Shown: in pieces, positions 1-6,001 of the stretch
How positions within the stretch are numbered: the first letter of the stretch is position 1
Layout of the letters: each line of letters begins with the position of its first letter
Source: Candidatus Galligastranaerophilus gallistercoris
Lineage (GTDB): Bacteria; Cyanobacteriota; Vampirovibrionia; Gastranaerophilales; Gastranaerophilaceae
Assembly (NCBI GenBank): GCA_018710795.1
Contig: DVJH01000162.1
Span: 1-7,475 of the forward strand
Reading direction: 5' to 3'
DNA: 7,475 nt
Program-made: the position numbers and the translations under genes
The notes under the pieces: model-generated
The model's database searches: none
What the model saw: the letters and a program-made list of their open reading frames with translations, nothing else
What the model was told of the DNA's origin: nothing

Positions 1-460
1 TAAACTTTTATTGGGATATATTCATTTTGAATTAAACAAAAAAACCATGACGCGCGTTGCCATGCATTTAAGAAACTGCCCCGTGTGCATGGAAAAATAC
101 ACAAAAATTCAAAAAAGAAAAAAAGAATTAAAGCAAAAAATGAGAAAAATTGAAAACCGGCTCAGGATGGAGATGGAAATATCCGAATACATAGACAATG
201 AAGCCGGAGAAGATTTAATCTTCAATGTTGAAGGAATGCTTCTTTGTGATGAAGAATACAAAAGAACCCTAATTGAAAATGAAGAAATAAAAAGAATACT
301 AAAAAACGGACTTATACAAATAACGGAATCAAAAAAGCCTGATAATACGATAAAAATAATAGCTAAAATGAAAGCTGAAAACAGAAAAAAGAAGAAATTA
401 TCGGAAAATATTACTCGGCTTTTTGCACCTCTACGCCATGTGTTTGCAAAATTTGTATAA
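1..460 (+). CDS. Zinc-finger anti-sigma-factor-like protein, 5' end outside window
   Basis: The reading frame is open from the left edge (first full codon at base 2) to a TAA at 458-460. A TTG at 11 could serve as a start, but the residues before it continue the domain (KLLLGYIHFEL), so the gene probably begins outside the window. The visible signature is HLRNCPVC, an HxxxCxxC zinc site with His at 65-67 and Cys at 77-79 and 86-88. This is the core of zf-HC2/ZAS anti-sigma domains, whose helices bind a sigma factor. A second stretch (ISEYIDNEAGED, then VEGMLLCDEEY) looks like another such module in which only one Cys (245-247) remains. The rest is very Lys/Glu-rich, likely helical, and ends in LFAPLRHVFAKFV. 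No membrane segment is visible, so the part seen would be cytosolic. A sigma-factor gene just upstream would fit but cannot be seen. The anti-sigma role is inferred; only the zinc motif is directly visible. Confidence 0.6.
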   Translation, partial: KLLLGYIHFELNKKTMTRVAMHLRNCPVCMEKYTKIQKRKKELKQKMRKIENRLRMEMEISEYIDNEAGEDLIFNVEGMLLCDEEYKRTLIENEEIKRILKNGLIQITESKKPDNTIKIIAKMKAENRKKKKLSENITRLFAPLRHVFAKFV

Positions 461-749
461 AATTGTTGGCAGCCTGACGCTGGATATCTCTCGGAACTAC
501 TCTTAAAAGTTCAATAGTCAAAGATAAAACGGGGTCGTGGTCATACCAGCGGTTGCCTTTTATCATAGGTTTTACGATTGAATAAAAACGGTCAATCGCA
601 TCTTTTGAAACTCTTTCTTCAACTTTTTTCAAAAAAATCTCCGCCTGGCTTTTAAGCTCGTCCGGATATTCTCTTAAAAGTTCCACAACCTGTAAAAGCA
701 GCGGATCATAATCGTACCATCTTTTATATTGTTTTTCTTCCTTCTGCAT
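411..749 (-). CDS. Small protein with two RWYDxDP repeats, function unknown
   Basis: This gene encodes 112 residues that I do not recognise as a named family. The protein consists largely of two gapless 34-residue repeats, residues 10-43 and 67-100, with 14 identities: RWYDxDP, a Leu, ELLR, a Pro and QA at matching positions. A charged linker (about 44-66) separates them. There is no signal peptide, membrane segment or metal motif; the composition suggests a soluble helical protein. The ATG at 747-749 lies 1 nt after the murA stop, and its ribosome site (AAAGGGG) lies over the last murA codons and the first base of the murA stop, so it is very probably translated with murA. The last 16 codons overlap the end of the plus-strand gene tail to tail. 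Two conserved repeats and the good ribosome site argue that it is real. A regulatory or adaptor role in wall synthesis is possible only by neighbourhood. Confidence 0.85.
   Translation of the reverse strand: MQKEEKQYKRWYDYDPLLLQVVELLREYPDELKSQAEIFLKKVEERVSKDAIDRFYSIVKPMIKGNRWYDHDPVLSLTIELLRVVPRDIQRQAANNFIQILQTHGVEVQKAE
450..551 (-). repeat. RWYDxDP repeat unit 2 (coding)
   Basis: This stretch encodes residues 67-100 of the small protein (RWYDHDP, ELLRVVP, QA). It shares 14 of 34 residues with unit 1, and several other positions are conservative changes (V/I, L/I, E/D, K/Q). Its last few codons lie in the antisense overlap with the plus-strand gene. Confidence 0.85.
621..722 (-). repeat. RWYDxDP repeat unit 1 (coding)
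   Basis: This stretch encodes residues 10-43 of the small protein (RWYDYDP, ELLREYP, QA). It pairs without gaps with unit 2, exactly 57 codons (171 bases) downstream in the gene. The DNA has mostly diverged, except a 13-base identity (plus strand ctcttaaaagttc, 671-683 and 500-512) over the ELLR codons. This indicates an old internal duplication. Confidence 0.85.
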
Positions 750-750
750 A

Positions 751-2091
751 CTACCCCTTTAATTTGATTGGCTGAGTTGTATCTTGAACATTGAATTCGT
801 CAGTCGGGAAATCGACGGGAACTCTGATTATATTCGCCCCCAAGCCCCTCAGTTTTGCCGTAAATTTTTCATAACCTCTGTCGATATGATGAAGCGCTTT
901 TACGACAGATTCACCCTTGGCGGACAATGCGGCAACAACGAGAGCCGCACCCGCTCTTAAATCGGTACACATTACTTCCGTGCCGACAAGATAATCCACA
1001 CCTTTTATAATTGCATGGTTATTGCTTTGACGAATATTTGCGCCCATTCTCCAGAGCTCGTTTATGTGCATAAATCTGTTTTCATACAAACTTTCCGTTA
1101 CAACCGAAATGCCGTTTGCGGTCGATAAAAGGGTCATGGCAAGCGCCTGAAGATCTGTCGGAAACCCGGGATAGGGCTGTGTTATAAAATTCATGGCTTC
1201 CAATCTGCCGTTATTTGAAACCTCCATAACATGAGGCTCAACAAGTCTTATATTGGCGCCCATTTCAAGCAATTTACCCGTAAAAATCGTGAGGTGATTG
1301 GGGTAAATGTTTTTTATGTACGCATGTCCTTTTGTTGCAATAACGGCGGACATATAAGTGCCGGCTTCAATTCTGTCGGGAATTGTCGTGTGTTCAACCC
1401 CGTGAAGCTCACTTTGGCTGACACCGGTAATAATTATCTGGTTTGTGCCCGCACCTTCGATTTTTGCACCCATTGTATTTAAAAAGTTTGCAAGGTCGAC
1501 AATTTCAGGCTCTTGAGCCGCATTTTGAATAACCGTGGTGCCTTTTGCAAGAACCGCAGCCATCATTATGTTTTCGGTTGCACCCACAGACGGAATATCA
1601 AAACAAATATCTGCGCCTTTTAATTCTTTTGCAACGGCATAAACGTATCCGTCTTTAATGTCGCACTGGCAGCCCATTGCCTGCAGACCTTTAATATGAA
1701 AGTTAACCCTTCTCTCGCCTATTCTGCAGCCGCCCGGCATTGCAACGCAGGCTTCGCCCATTCTCCCGACCAATGGCCCCAGCACAACAAAACTCGCACG
1801 CATTTTAGAAACAAAAATATCCGAAGCAACAACGCTTGTTATGTTTCTCGAATCAATTGTAAGCATGCTTTTTTCTTTATCATAATCAATAACGGCCCCA
1901 AGCTCCGATAAAACATCGATCATTATTTCAACATCGGACAATTCGGGAACATTTTTTATAACACAGATATCTTTAGGCAGAAGCGAAGCCGCCATTAATT
2001 TCAAAACGGCATTTTTTGCACCCGAAATGCTGACTTCTCCGGTTAAGGGAACGCCGCTTTGAATTATTAACTTTTCCTGAGTGTTTTGCAT
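751..2091 (-). CDS. murA: UDP-N-acetylglucosamine 1-carboxyvinyltransferase
   Basis: MurA transfers enolpyruvate from phosphoenolpyruvate to UDP-GlcNAc, the first committed step of peptidoglycan synthesis in the cytoplasm. The 446-residue product is close to the usual length (about 420) and spans the whole EPSP-synthase-like double-barrel fold. Visible landmarks are SGAKNAVL (23-30, the substrate-binding Lys-Asn pair), MRASFVVLGPLVGR (97-110), PGGC with catalytic Cys122, the equivalent of E. coli Cys115, PDRIEAGT (238-245), YPGFPTDLQA with Asp313, and DRGYEKF with Arg405. Cys122 is intact, so the enzyme keeps the residue that fosfomycin alkylates in sensitive MurA. An in-frame TAA lies two codons upstream, so the ATG at 2089-2091 is the only plausible start, yet no Shine-Dalgarno sequence precedes it. 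It follows murE by 94 nt and is coupled to the small repeat gene. Having murA directly after murE is not the classical dcw order. Confidence 0.97.
   Translation of the reverse strand: MQNTQEKLIIQSGVPLTGEVSISGAKNAVLKLMAASLLPKDICVIKNVPELSDVEIMIDVLSELGAVIDYDKEKSMLTIDSRNITSVVASDIFVSKMRASFVVLGPLVGRMGEACVAMPGGCRIGERRVNFHIKGLQAMGCQCDIKDGYVYAVAKELKGADICFDIPSVGATENIMMAAVLAKGTTVIQNAAQEPEIVDLANFLNTMGAKIEGAGTNQIIITGVSQSELHGVEHTTIPDRIEAGTYMSAVIATKGHAYIKNIYPNHLTIFTGKLLEMGANIRLVEPHVMEVSNNGRLEAMNFITQPYPGFPTDLQALAMTLLSTANGISVVTESLYENRFMHINELWRMGANIRQSNNHAIIKGVDYLVGTEVMCTDLRAGAALVVAALSAKGESVVKALHHIDRGYEKFTAKLRGLGANIIRVPVDFPTDEFNVQDTTQPIKLKG
754..760 (-). promoter_or_regulatory. Ribosome binding site of the small repeat gene, overlapping the murA 3' end
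   Basis: The minus strand reads AAAGGGG-TAGT-ATG. The purine-rich site lies over the last two murA codons and the T of its TAG stop, 4 nt before the ATG. Stop and start are separated by one base, so ribosomes finishing murA could restart here. The site supports the ATG at 749 as the start. Confidence 0.7.
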
Positions 2092-2093
2092 AG

Positions 2094-2122
2094 TTTATAT
2101 CAAACAATATTAAGGCTTACAA
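2094..2122 (-). promoter_or_regulatory. Possible promoter immediately before murA
   Basis: The minus strand has TTGTAA (2117-2122), a 17-base spacer and TATAAA (2094-2099), preceded by TG-A as in an extended -10 element. Matches to the sigma-70 consensus are 4 of 6 and 5 of 6. The -10 box ends only 2 bases before the murA ATG, so a normal transcription start would fall at or just inside the start codon. Either the transcript is leaderless with unusually short spacing, or this is a chance match in AT-rich DNA. Confidence 0.25.
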
Positions 2123-2185
2123 CCGATATTTTAATACAATTACGGATTTTATAAAAGCGTTTGTTAAAAGTTTAGTACAGGTAAA

Positions 2186-3643
2186 CTAATTAAACACTTT
2201 TTGAACTTCTTCTCTGTCATCAAAATGAATGGTCTTGTCTTTTAATATCTGGTAATCTTCATGGCCCTTACCTGCAAGTATTATAACATCTTTCGGCGTC
2301 GAGATTTTTTTCAAAAGCTCTATTGCAAGGTGCCTGTCCGGTTCGACAAAAACGGTTTTAGGATTTATGAGTTTTAATCCGGATAAAATATCCGTAATTA
2401 TTTGCTGAGGGTCTTCGGAGCGGGGGTTGTCGGATGTAATAACGATTTTATCGCTCAGAGATTGTGCAATTGAACCCATCTTGGGGCGTTTTGTGGCATC
2501 TCTGTCTCCGCCGCAACCAAACATACAAATTAATTCGGCATCTTTAGGGGTTAATTCCCTTGCCGCTCTTAATATATTTTCAAGACCGTCCGGGGTGTGA
2601 GCATAATCAACAATGACCATAGGGTCAGAATGAACGATTTCAAATCTGCCCGCAACGGATTTTGTTGCTTCAAGCGCTTCTTTGGCGGATTGAAGAGTTA
2701 TATTTGACATTAATGCCGTGCCTATGGCGCAAAGCGCATTATAAACACTGAACATACCGTTCAAAAGAAGTTTTATTTCAACGCATTCATTTTTGTAGCA
2801 GCATTTAAAAATAACTCCTCTTGATGTAAATTCAATATCTTTTGCAAACAGGTCGGATTCGTTTTTAATTCCGTAGGTTAAAATATTTACGCCTTCGGGG
2901 ATTTTTTCAAGGAGTTTCTTTGCATATTTATCGTCCCTGTTTATAACGGCAAAAGAGCCTTTATCAAGCGATGTAAAAAGTTTGGCTTTTGCGTTAAAGT
3001 AATTTTCCATCGTAATATGAAAATCAAGATGATCCTGAGTTAAATTAGTGAATGCGGCGCCCTGAAATTTACAGTTTTTAACTCTGAATTGTTCGAGCGC
3101 ATGGGATGAAACCTCCATAACAACATTTGTAATATCGGATTGCAAAATTTTTGACAGTGTCATTTGCAATTCGGGCGCCTGCGGGGTAGTATGTTTAGCT
3201 TCAAGATAATCGGAAGTTGAATTTAATTTATATCCGAGCGTTCCAATCAGAGCACATTTTTTATTTTCATGTTCAAAGATTTTTTGAATTAAGTGCGTAA
3301 CCGTTGTCTTTCCGTTTGTGCCCGTTATTCCGATTAAATTAAGTGAATGGGACGGATTATGAAAAAAACATGCGGCAAGGTCGGCAATTTTTTCCTGCGT
3401 GGAATTAACAATCAATTGCGGAATTTCAATGTTCAAAGGATGTTCCGCCATAATTGCAATTGCACCTTTTTCAAATGCCATCTGGGCAAAATTGTGTCCG
3501 TCAACATGTTCTCCTTTTAGACAGACAAAAATCTCATGGCTTTTTATCGTATTTGAATTATACGAAATACCTTTTATATCAACGTTTTTAAAATTTAAGA
3601 CTTCAATACAGTCAACATGTTTAATGATGTCAGACAGTTCCAT
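2186..3643 (-). CDS. murE: UDP-MurNAc-L-Ala-D-Glu:meso-diaminopimelate ligase
   Basis: MurE uses ATP to add the third stem-peptide residue to UDP-MurNAc-dipeptide in the cytoplasm. The 485-residue length is typical and all three Mur-ligase domains are present. The N-terminal uridine-binding domain covers roughly residues 1-100. The central ATPase has the P-loop ITGTNGKTT (106-114), HTTPQ (151-155) and NAKAKLF (217-223), where Lys219 is the likely carbamylated residue. The C-terminal domain has YAHTPD (347-352), FGCGGDRD (375-382), DNPRSEDP (405-412) and GKGHE (458-462). DNPR is the signature for meso-diaminopimelate rather than lysine. The ATG at 3641-3643 has AGGGG 7 nt upstream. The gene follows ftsI, as in standard dcw clusters, after a 90-nt gap. 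The usual next genes, murF and mraY, are absent and murA follows instead. Confidence 0.97.
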   Translation of the reverse strand: MELSDIIKHVDCIEVLNFKNVDIKGISYNSNTIKSHEIFVCLKGEHVDGHNFAQMAFEKGAIAIMAEHPLNIEIPQLIVNSTQEKIADLAACFFHNPSHSLNLIGITGTNGKTTVTHLIQKIFEHENKKCALIGTLGYKLNSTSDYLEAKHTTPQAPELQMTLSKILQSDITNVVMEVSSHALEQFRVKNCKFQGAAFTNLTQDHLDFHITMENYFNAKAKLFTSLDKGSFAVINRDDKYAKKLLEKIPEGVNILTYGIKNESDLFAKDIEFTSRGVIFKCCYKNECVEIKLLLNGMFSVYNALCAIGTALMSNITLQSAKEALEATKSVAGRFEIVHSDPMVIVDYAHTPDGLENILRAARELTPKDAELICMFGCGGDRDATKRPKMGSIAQSLSDKIVITSDNPRSEDPQQIITDILSGLKLINPKTVFVEPDRHLAIELLKKISTPKDVIILAGKGHEDYQILKDKTIHFDDREEVQKVFN

Positions 3644-3650
3644 ACATTAA

Positions 3651-3655
3651 CCCCT
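3651..3655 (-). promoter_or_regulatory. Ribosome binding site of murE
   Basis: AGGGG on the minus strand lies 7 nt before the murE ATG at 3643. A second ATG, out of frame, lies 4 nt upstream at 3645-3647. The frame at 3643 carries the full MurE domain, so the 3643 start is preferred. Confidence 0.6.
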
Positions 3656-3700
3656 ATCTATTTATATAAGAACATTTTACGCCGTAATTAAAATCAGTGG

Positions 3701-3720
3701 TAATAATTTATAATAATTTA
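3701..3720. repeat. Perfect 10-bp tandem repeat between ftsI and murE
   Basis: The decamer taataattta occurs twice head to tail in the 90-nt ftsI-murE gap. It contains only A and T and produces several weak -10-like strings on the minus strand. The best pairing found there, TTGTAT with TATTAC at 17 bases, is too poor to call a promoter. Its function is unknown. Confidence 0.45.
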
Positions 3721-3733
3721 CAATACAAACCTG

Positions 3734-5434
3734 CTATTTTACGTTCTTATCAGGGTTAATATTCATAATTTTTACTATCTCCGTTGCAATATCTCTGAAT
3801 ACGGGACCTGCAATCGTTGAACCGTATACACCCCAACCCGAAGGAGAATCAATTACGACATATATTATAACTTTGGGATCGCTTGCGGGTAAAAAACCTA
3901 CCATGCTTGTGTAATATTTGTTTGAATAGCCGATTCCGTTATCATTCGGACGTCTTGAAGTACCCGTTTTTGCGGCAACGTAATAATCGTCGAATTTTGC
4001 CTCTGTGGTTCCCTTTTCAATTGATTCGACAAGAAGCTCTTTAACGGCATTAGCGTCTTCGGATGTCATAACACGCCTTTTAACAACTCTTTGCTCGGCT
4101 TCTTCATCTGAATATTTTATAACATGCGGCGTTACCCATACACCGTCATTTGCAATAACATTCACCGCAGCAATCATCTGTATTGCGGTAACGGAAGCAC
4201 CGTAGCCATAGCCCATTGAACCCTGTGTAGCATCATCCCATAAATTTGCTTTTGGAAGAAGTCCCGTTGATTCACCGGGTAAATCAATTCCCGTTTTATG
4301 CCCGAACCCGAACAGAGAAAGAGAATCGTAAAATTCTTCGGGCGTCATCATGAAAGCAACTTTAGCGCTTCCTATGTTGCTTGAATGCTGAAAAAGATAG
4401 ACAAGATCAATTAATCCGGGAGCGCCTTTTTCATGAAAATCATAATTTTCGATTTCCCACCAGCCCATTTTTAACCGCCCCGGGTCATAAATTTTTGTAT
4501 TTTTATTTATCTTTTTATTCATAATGGCAGATGCAATCGTGATTATTTTAAACGTAGATCCCGGGGGATAAACATCGGTCAGCGCCCAATTTTTCATCTG
4601 CAAAAGAGAATATTTTGAATAGTTATTGGGATCGTAGCCCGGGTTAGAGGCAAATGCAAGTATTTCGCCCGTTTTTGTATCCATAACTATTGCAGCACCC
4701 CTCAGAGCATCTCTTTTTTGAATCATTTGGTCAAGATATTTTTCACAAATATGCTGAATCGGAGAATCAATCGTTAATTTAAGAGTTTTACCTTTAGCGG
4801 GTTTTATAACATCTTCGGGGTCAACCGAAAAATTGTAGATAATGTCTCCGTTCGGCATTTTTTCGTATTTATAGGCTTTGTCCGTATATTTAAGATAGTC
4901 TCCCGCAATATATTCAATGCCGCCCGCCATATCCGCATCGGGGTTATAATATCCCAATACATGGGCAGCAAGAGAACCTTGAGGGTATACTCTTTTATTC
5001 TTAACTTCAAGCGAAATTTCCCTTAAATGAAGCTTTTTTATTTGTTCGGCCGTTTGTCTGTCGATTCCTTTTTTTATTAAAATAACCGAATCATCGGAAG
5101 AAAGCGTATTTATCAGGCTTGAGCGGTCAATATCAACATAAGGAAGGAGCTTATCGGCAAGTTCTTCGGGAGTATTGTCATAGTACATGGGATGAGCGTA
5201 TATATTAAAAGAAGTTCTGTCGCTTGCAAGTTTTACGTCGTTTCTGTCTACTATTTCGCCTCTTAAAACAAACGGGGTTGAAGTTCTTTGCGATTTTGCA
5301 CGATCTCTGTAGTTTCTGATATCAAAAACCTGAACAAGAAATAAATAAATCAAAAGCAAAATAACAAAAAAATTAAAAACAAACTGCAGACAGCCTTTTT
5401 TTGTTTCAAACTGCTTCTGGCGGTTGTTATACAA
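3734..5434 (-). CDS. ftsI: Septal peptidoglycan transpeptidase, class B penicillin-binding protein
   Basis: FtsI (PBP3) cross-links septal peptidoglycan on the outer face of the cytoplasmic membrane as part of the divisome. The 566-residue product has a short cytoplasmic tail, one membrane anchor (about 15-36), and a PBP-dimerisation region starting with LRGEIVDRN (57-65). The transpeptidase domain then shows all three active-site motifs: STFK with nucleophile Ser293, SSN (351-353) and KTGT (489-492). No PASTA domains follow, so it resembles FtsI rather than SpoVD/PBP2x. The start is TTG at 5432-5434: no other start lies nearby in frame, the next Met is residue 83 beyond the anchor, and a strong GGAGG lies 6 nt upstream. 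It sits 26 nt after the ftsL-like gene and before murE, the classical position. RodA-linked PBP2 is less likely given this context. Confidence 0.95.
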   Translation of the reverse strand: MYNNRQKQFETKKGCLQFVFNFFVILLLIYLFLVQVFDIRNYRDRAKSQRTSTPFVLRGEIVDRNDVKLASDRTSFNIYAHPMYYDNTPEELADKLLPYVDIDRSSLINTLSSDDSVILIKKGIDRQTAEQIKKLHLREISLEVKNKRVYPQGSLAAHVLGYYNPDADMAGGIEYIAGDYLKYTDKAYKYEKMPNGDIIYNFSVDPEDVIKPAKGKTLKLTIDSPIQHICEKYLDQMIQKRDALRGAAIVMDTKTGEILAFASNPGYDPNNYSKYSLLQMKNWALTDVYPPGSTFKIITIASAIMNKKINKNTKIYDPGRLKMGWWEIENYDFHEKGAPGLIDLVYLFQHSSNIGSAKVAFMMTPEEFYDSLSLFGFGHKTGIDLPGESTGLLPKANLWDDATQGSMGYGYGASVTAIQMIAAVNVIANDGVWVTPHVIKYSDEEAEQRVVKRRVMTSEDANAVKELLVESIEKGTTEAKFDDYYVAAKTGTSRRPNDNGIGYSNKYYTSMVGFLPASDPKVIIYVVIDSPSGWGVYGSTIAGPVFRDIATEIVKIMNINPDKNVK

Positions 5435-5440
5435 TTTTAT

Positions 5441-5448
5441 CCTCCCTC
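5441..5448 (-). promoter_or_regulatory. Strong ribosome binding site fixing the ftsI TTG start
   Basis: The minus strand reads GAGGGAGG followed by ATAAAA and TTG. This near-perfect Shine-Dalgarno sequence with 6-nt spacing establishes the unusual TTG at 5432-5434 as the ftsI start. Confidence 0.8.
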
Positions 5449-5460
5449 ATACCGAAAATT

Positions 5461-6000
5461 TTAATACCCCAGAGACCAATTTATTACGGAGTCTTTGGAT
5501 GAAGTGTCATAATTAACGCTCGGAAGACCTTTTGCGGGCAACTCAATCACACGTTTGGCACGCTGAAGAATATTTGTTTTGGAAACCTGAAAATCAACAT
5601 TTGAAAAGGATTGAAGTTTATCCAGTTTGTTTTGCATGTCCTGATTGTCATAATTAAGGGCAATTGTTTCTTTGCTGAGTTTTTGAAGTTCAATTTCATT
5701 TACCACGACAAAATAATAGCAGACAAGGCAAACTAAAACCAAACCCGCAAGAATACAGCACAAAACCGTATTTACTCTTGAAATCAGAATTTCTTTGTAT
5801 GATTTTTCTCTGACAAAATATCCGCTTATAACCGCACCCTGAATGCGCTCGGTATAGACACCCGAATAACTTGTTTTAGAATGTGATTCACTATAGGGGT
5901 TTCTTACTCTTCTGTTTAAAGAATAAGAATTATAGCGGCCGTTTTGGGCAGCATTTTTATTATTATTGTTGTTGTTAGAATTAAATCCGAAAGAACTCAA
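5461..6000 (-). CDS. ftsL: FtsL-like divisome membrane protein
   Basis: The product is a single-pass membrane protein. FtsL works with the DivIC/FtsB family to activate FtsI-FtsW at the septum. With a TTG start at 5998-6000 it has 179 residues. A low-complexity cytoplasmic tail contains six consecutive Asn (residues 9-14) and many Ser/Tyr/Arg. Next come a hydrophobic segment (about 78-101) and a heptad-like coiled-coil region (about 103-145). Identification rests on this topology and on its place between rsmH and ftsI; FtsL sequences are too variable for motif proof. A longer frame begins at GTG 6051 inside rsmH. The TTG is preferred because it lies 1 nt after the rsmH stop and has GGAG 10 nt upstream. 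The tail before the membrane, about 77 residues, is longer than in common FtsL proteins. Confidence 0.75.
   Translation of the reverse strand: MSSFGFNSNNNNNNKNAAQNGRYNSYSLNRRVRNPYSESHSKTSYSGVYTERIQGAVISGYFVREKSYKEILISRVNTVLCCILAGLVLVCLVCYYFVVVNEIELQKLSKETIALNYDNQDMQNKLDKLQSFSNVDFQVSKTNILQRAKRVIELPAKGLPSVNYDTSSKDSVINWSLGY
5959..5976 (-). repeat. Trinucleotide run coding six asparagines in the ftsL-like gene
   Basis: The minus strand reads (AAC)3(AAT)3, giving Asn 9-14 of the FtsL-like protein. Gain or loss of units would keep the frame, so length could vary between strains without breaking the gene. Confidence 0.7.
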
Positions 6001-6001
6001 T

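Noticed and set aside
1231..1482. Plus-strand open frame of 83 codons inside murA
   Set aside because: It lies antisense within conserved MurA coding sequence, has a Cys/Asn-rich product with no motif, and is a shadow frame.
2169..2187. Inverted repeat AGTTTA/TAAACT with a 7-nt loop at the murE stop, considered as a terminator
   Set aside because: The stem is only 6 bp with one G-C pair and has no U-tract on the minus strand; it is too weak to call.
3651..3733. Promoter for murE in the AT-rich gap after ftsI
   Set aside because: Several TATA-like strings exist, but none has a convincing -35 at 16-18 bases; matches are at chance level for such AT-rich DNA.
4804..5010. Minus-strand 68-codon frame inside ftsI in another phase
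   Set aside because: It lies wholly within the well-supported FtsI frame; the product has no recognisable feature.
5427..5450. Seven-codon reading frame (MREDKIV) between the ftsL-like gene and ftsI, overlapping the ftsI TTG
   Set aside because: It consists mostly of the ftsI ribosome site read as codons and has no ribosome site of its own, so it is probably a chance ORF.
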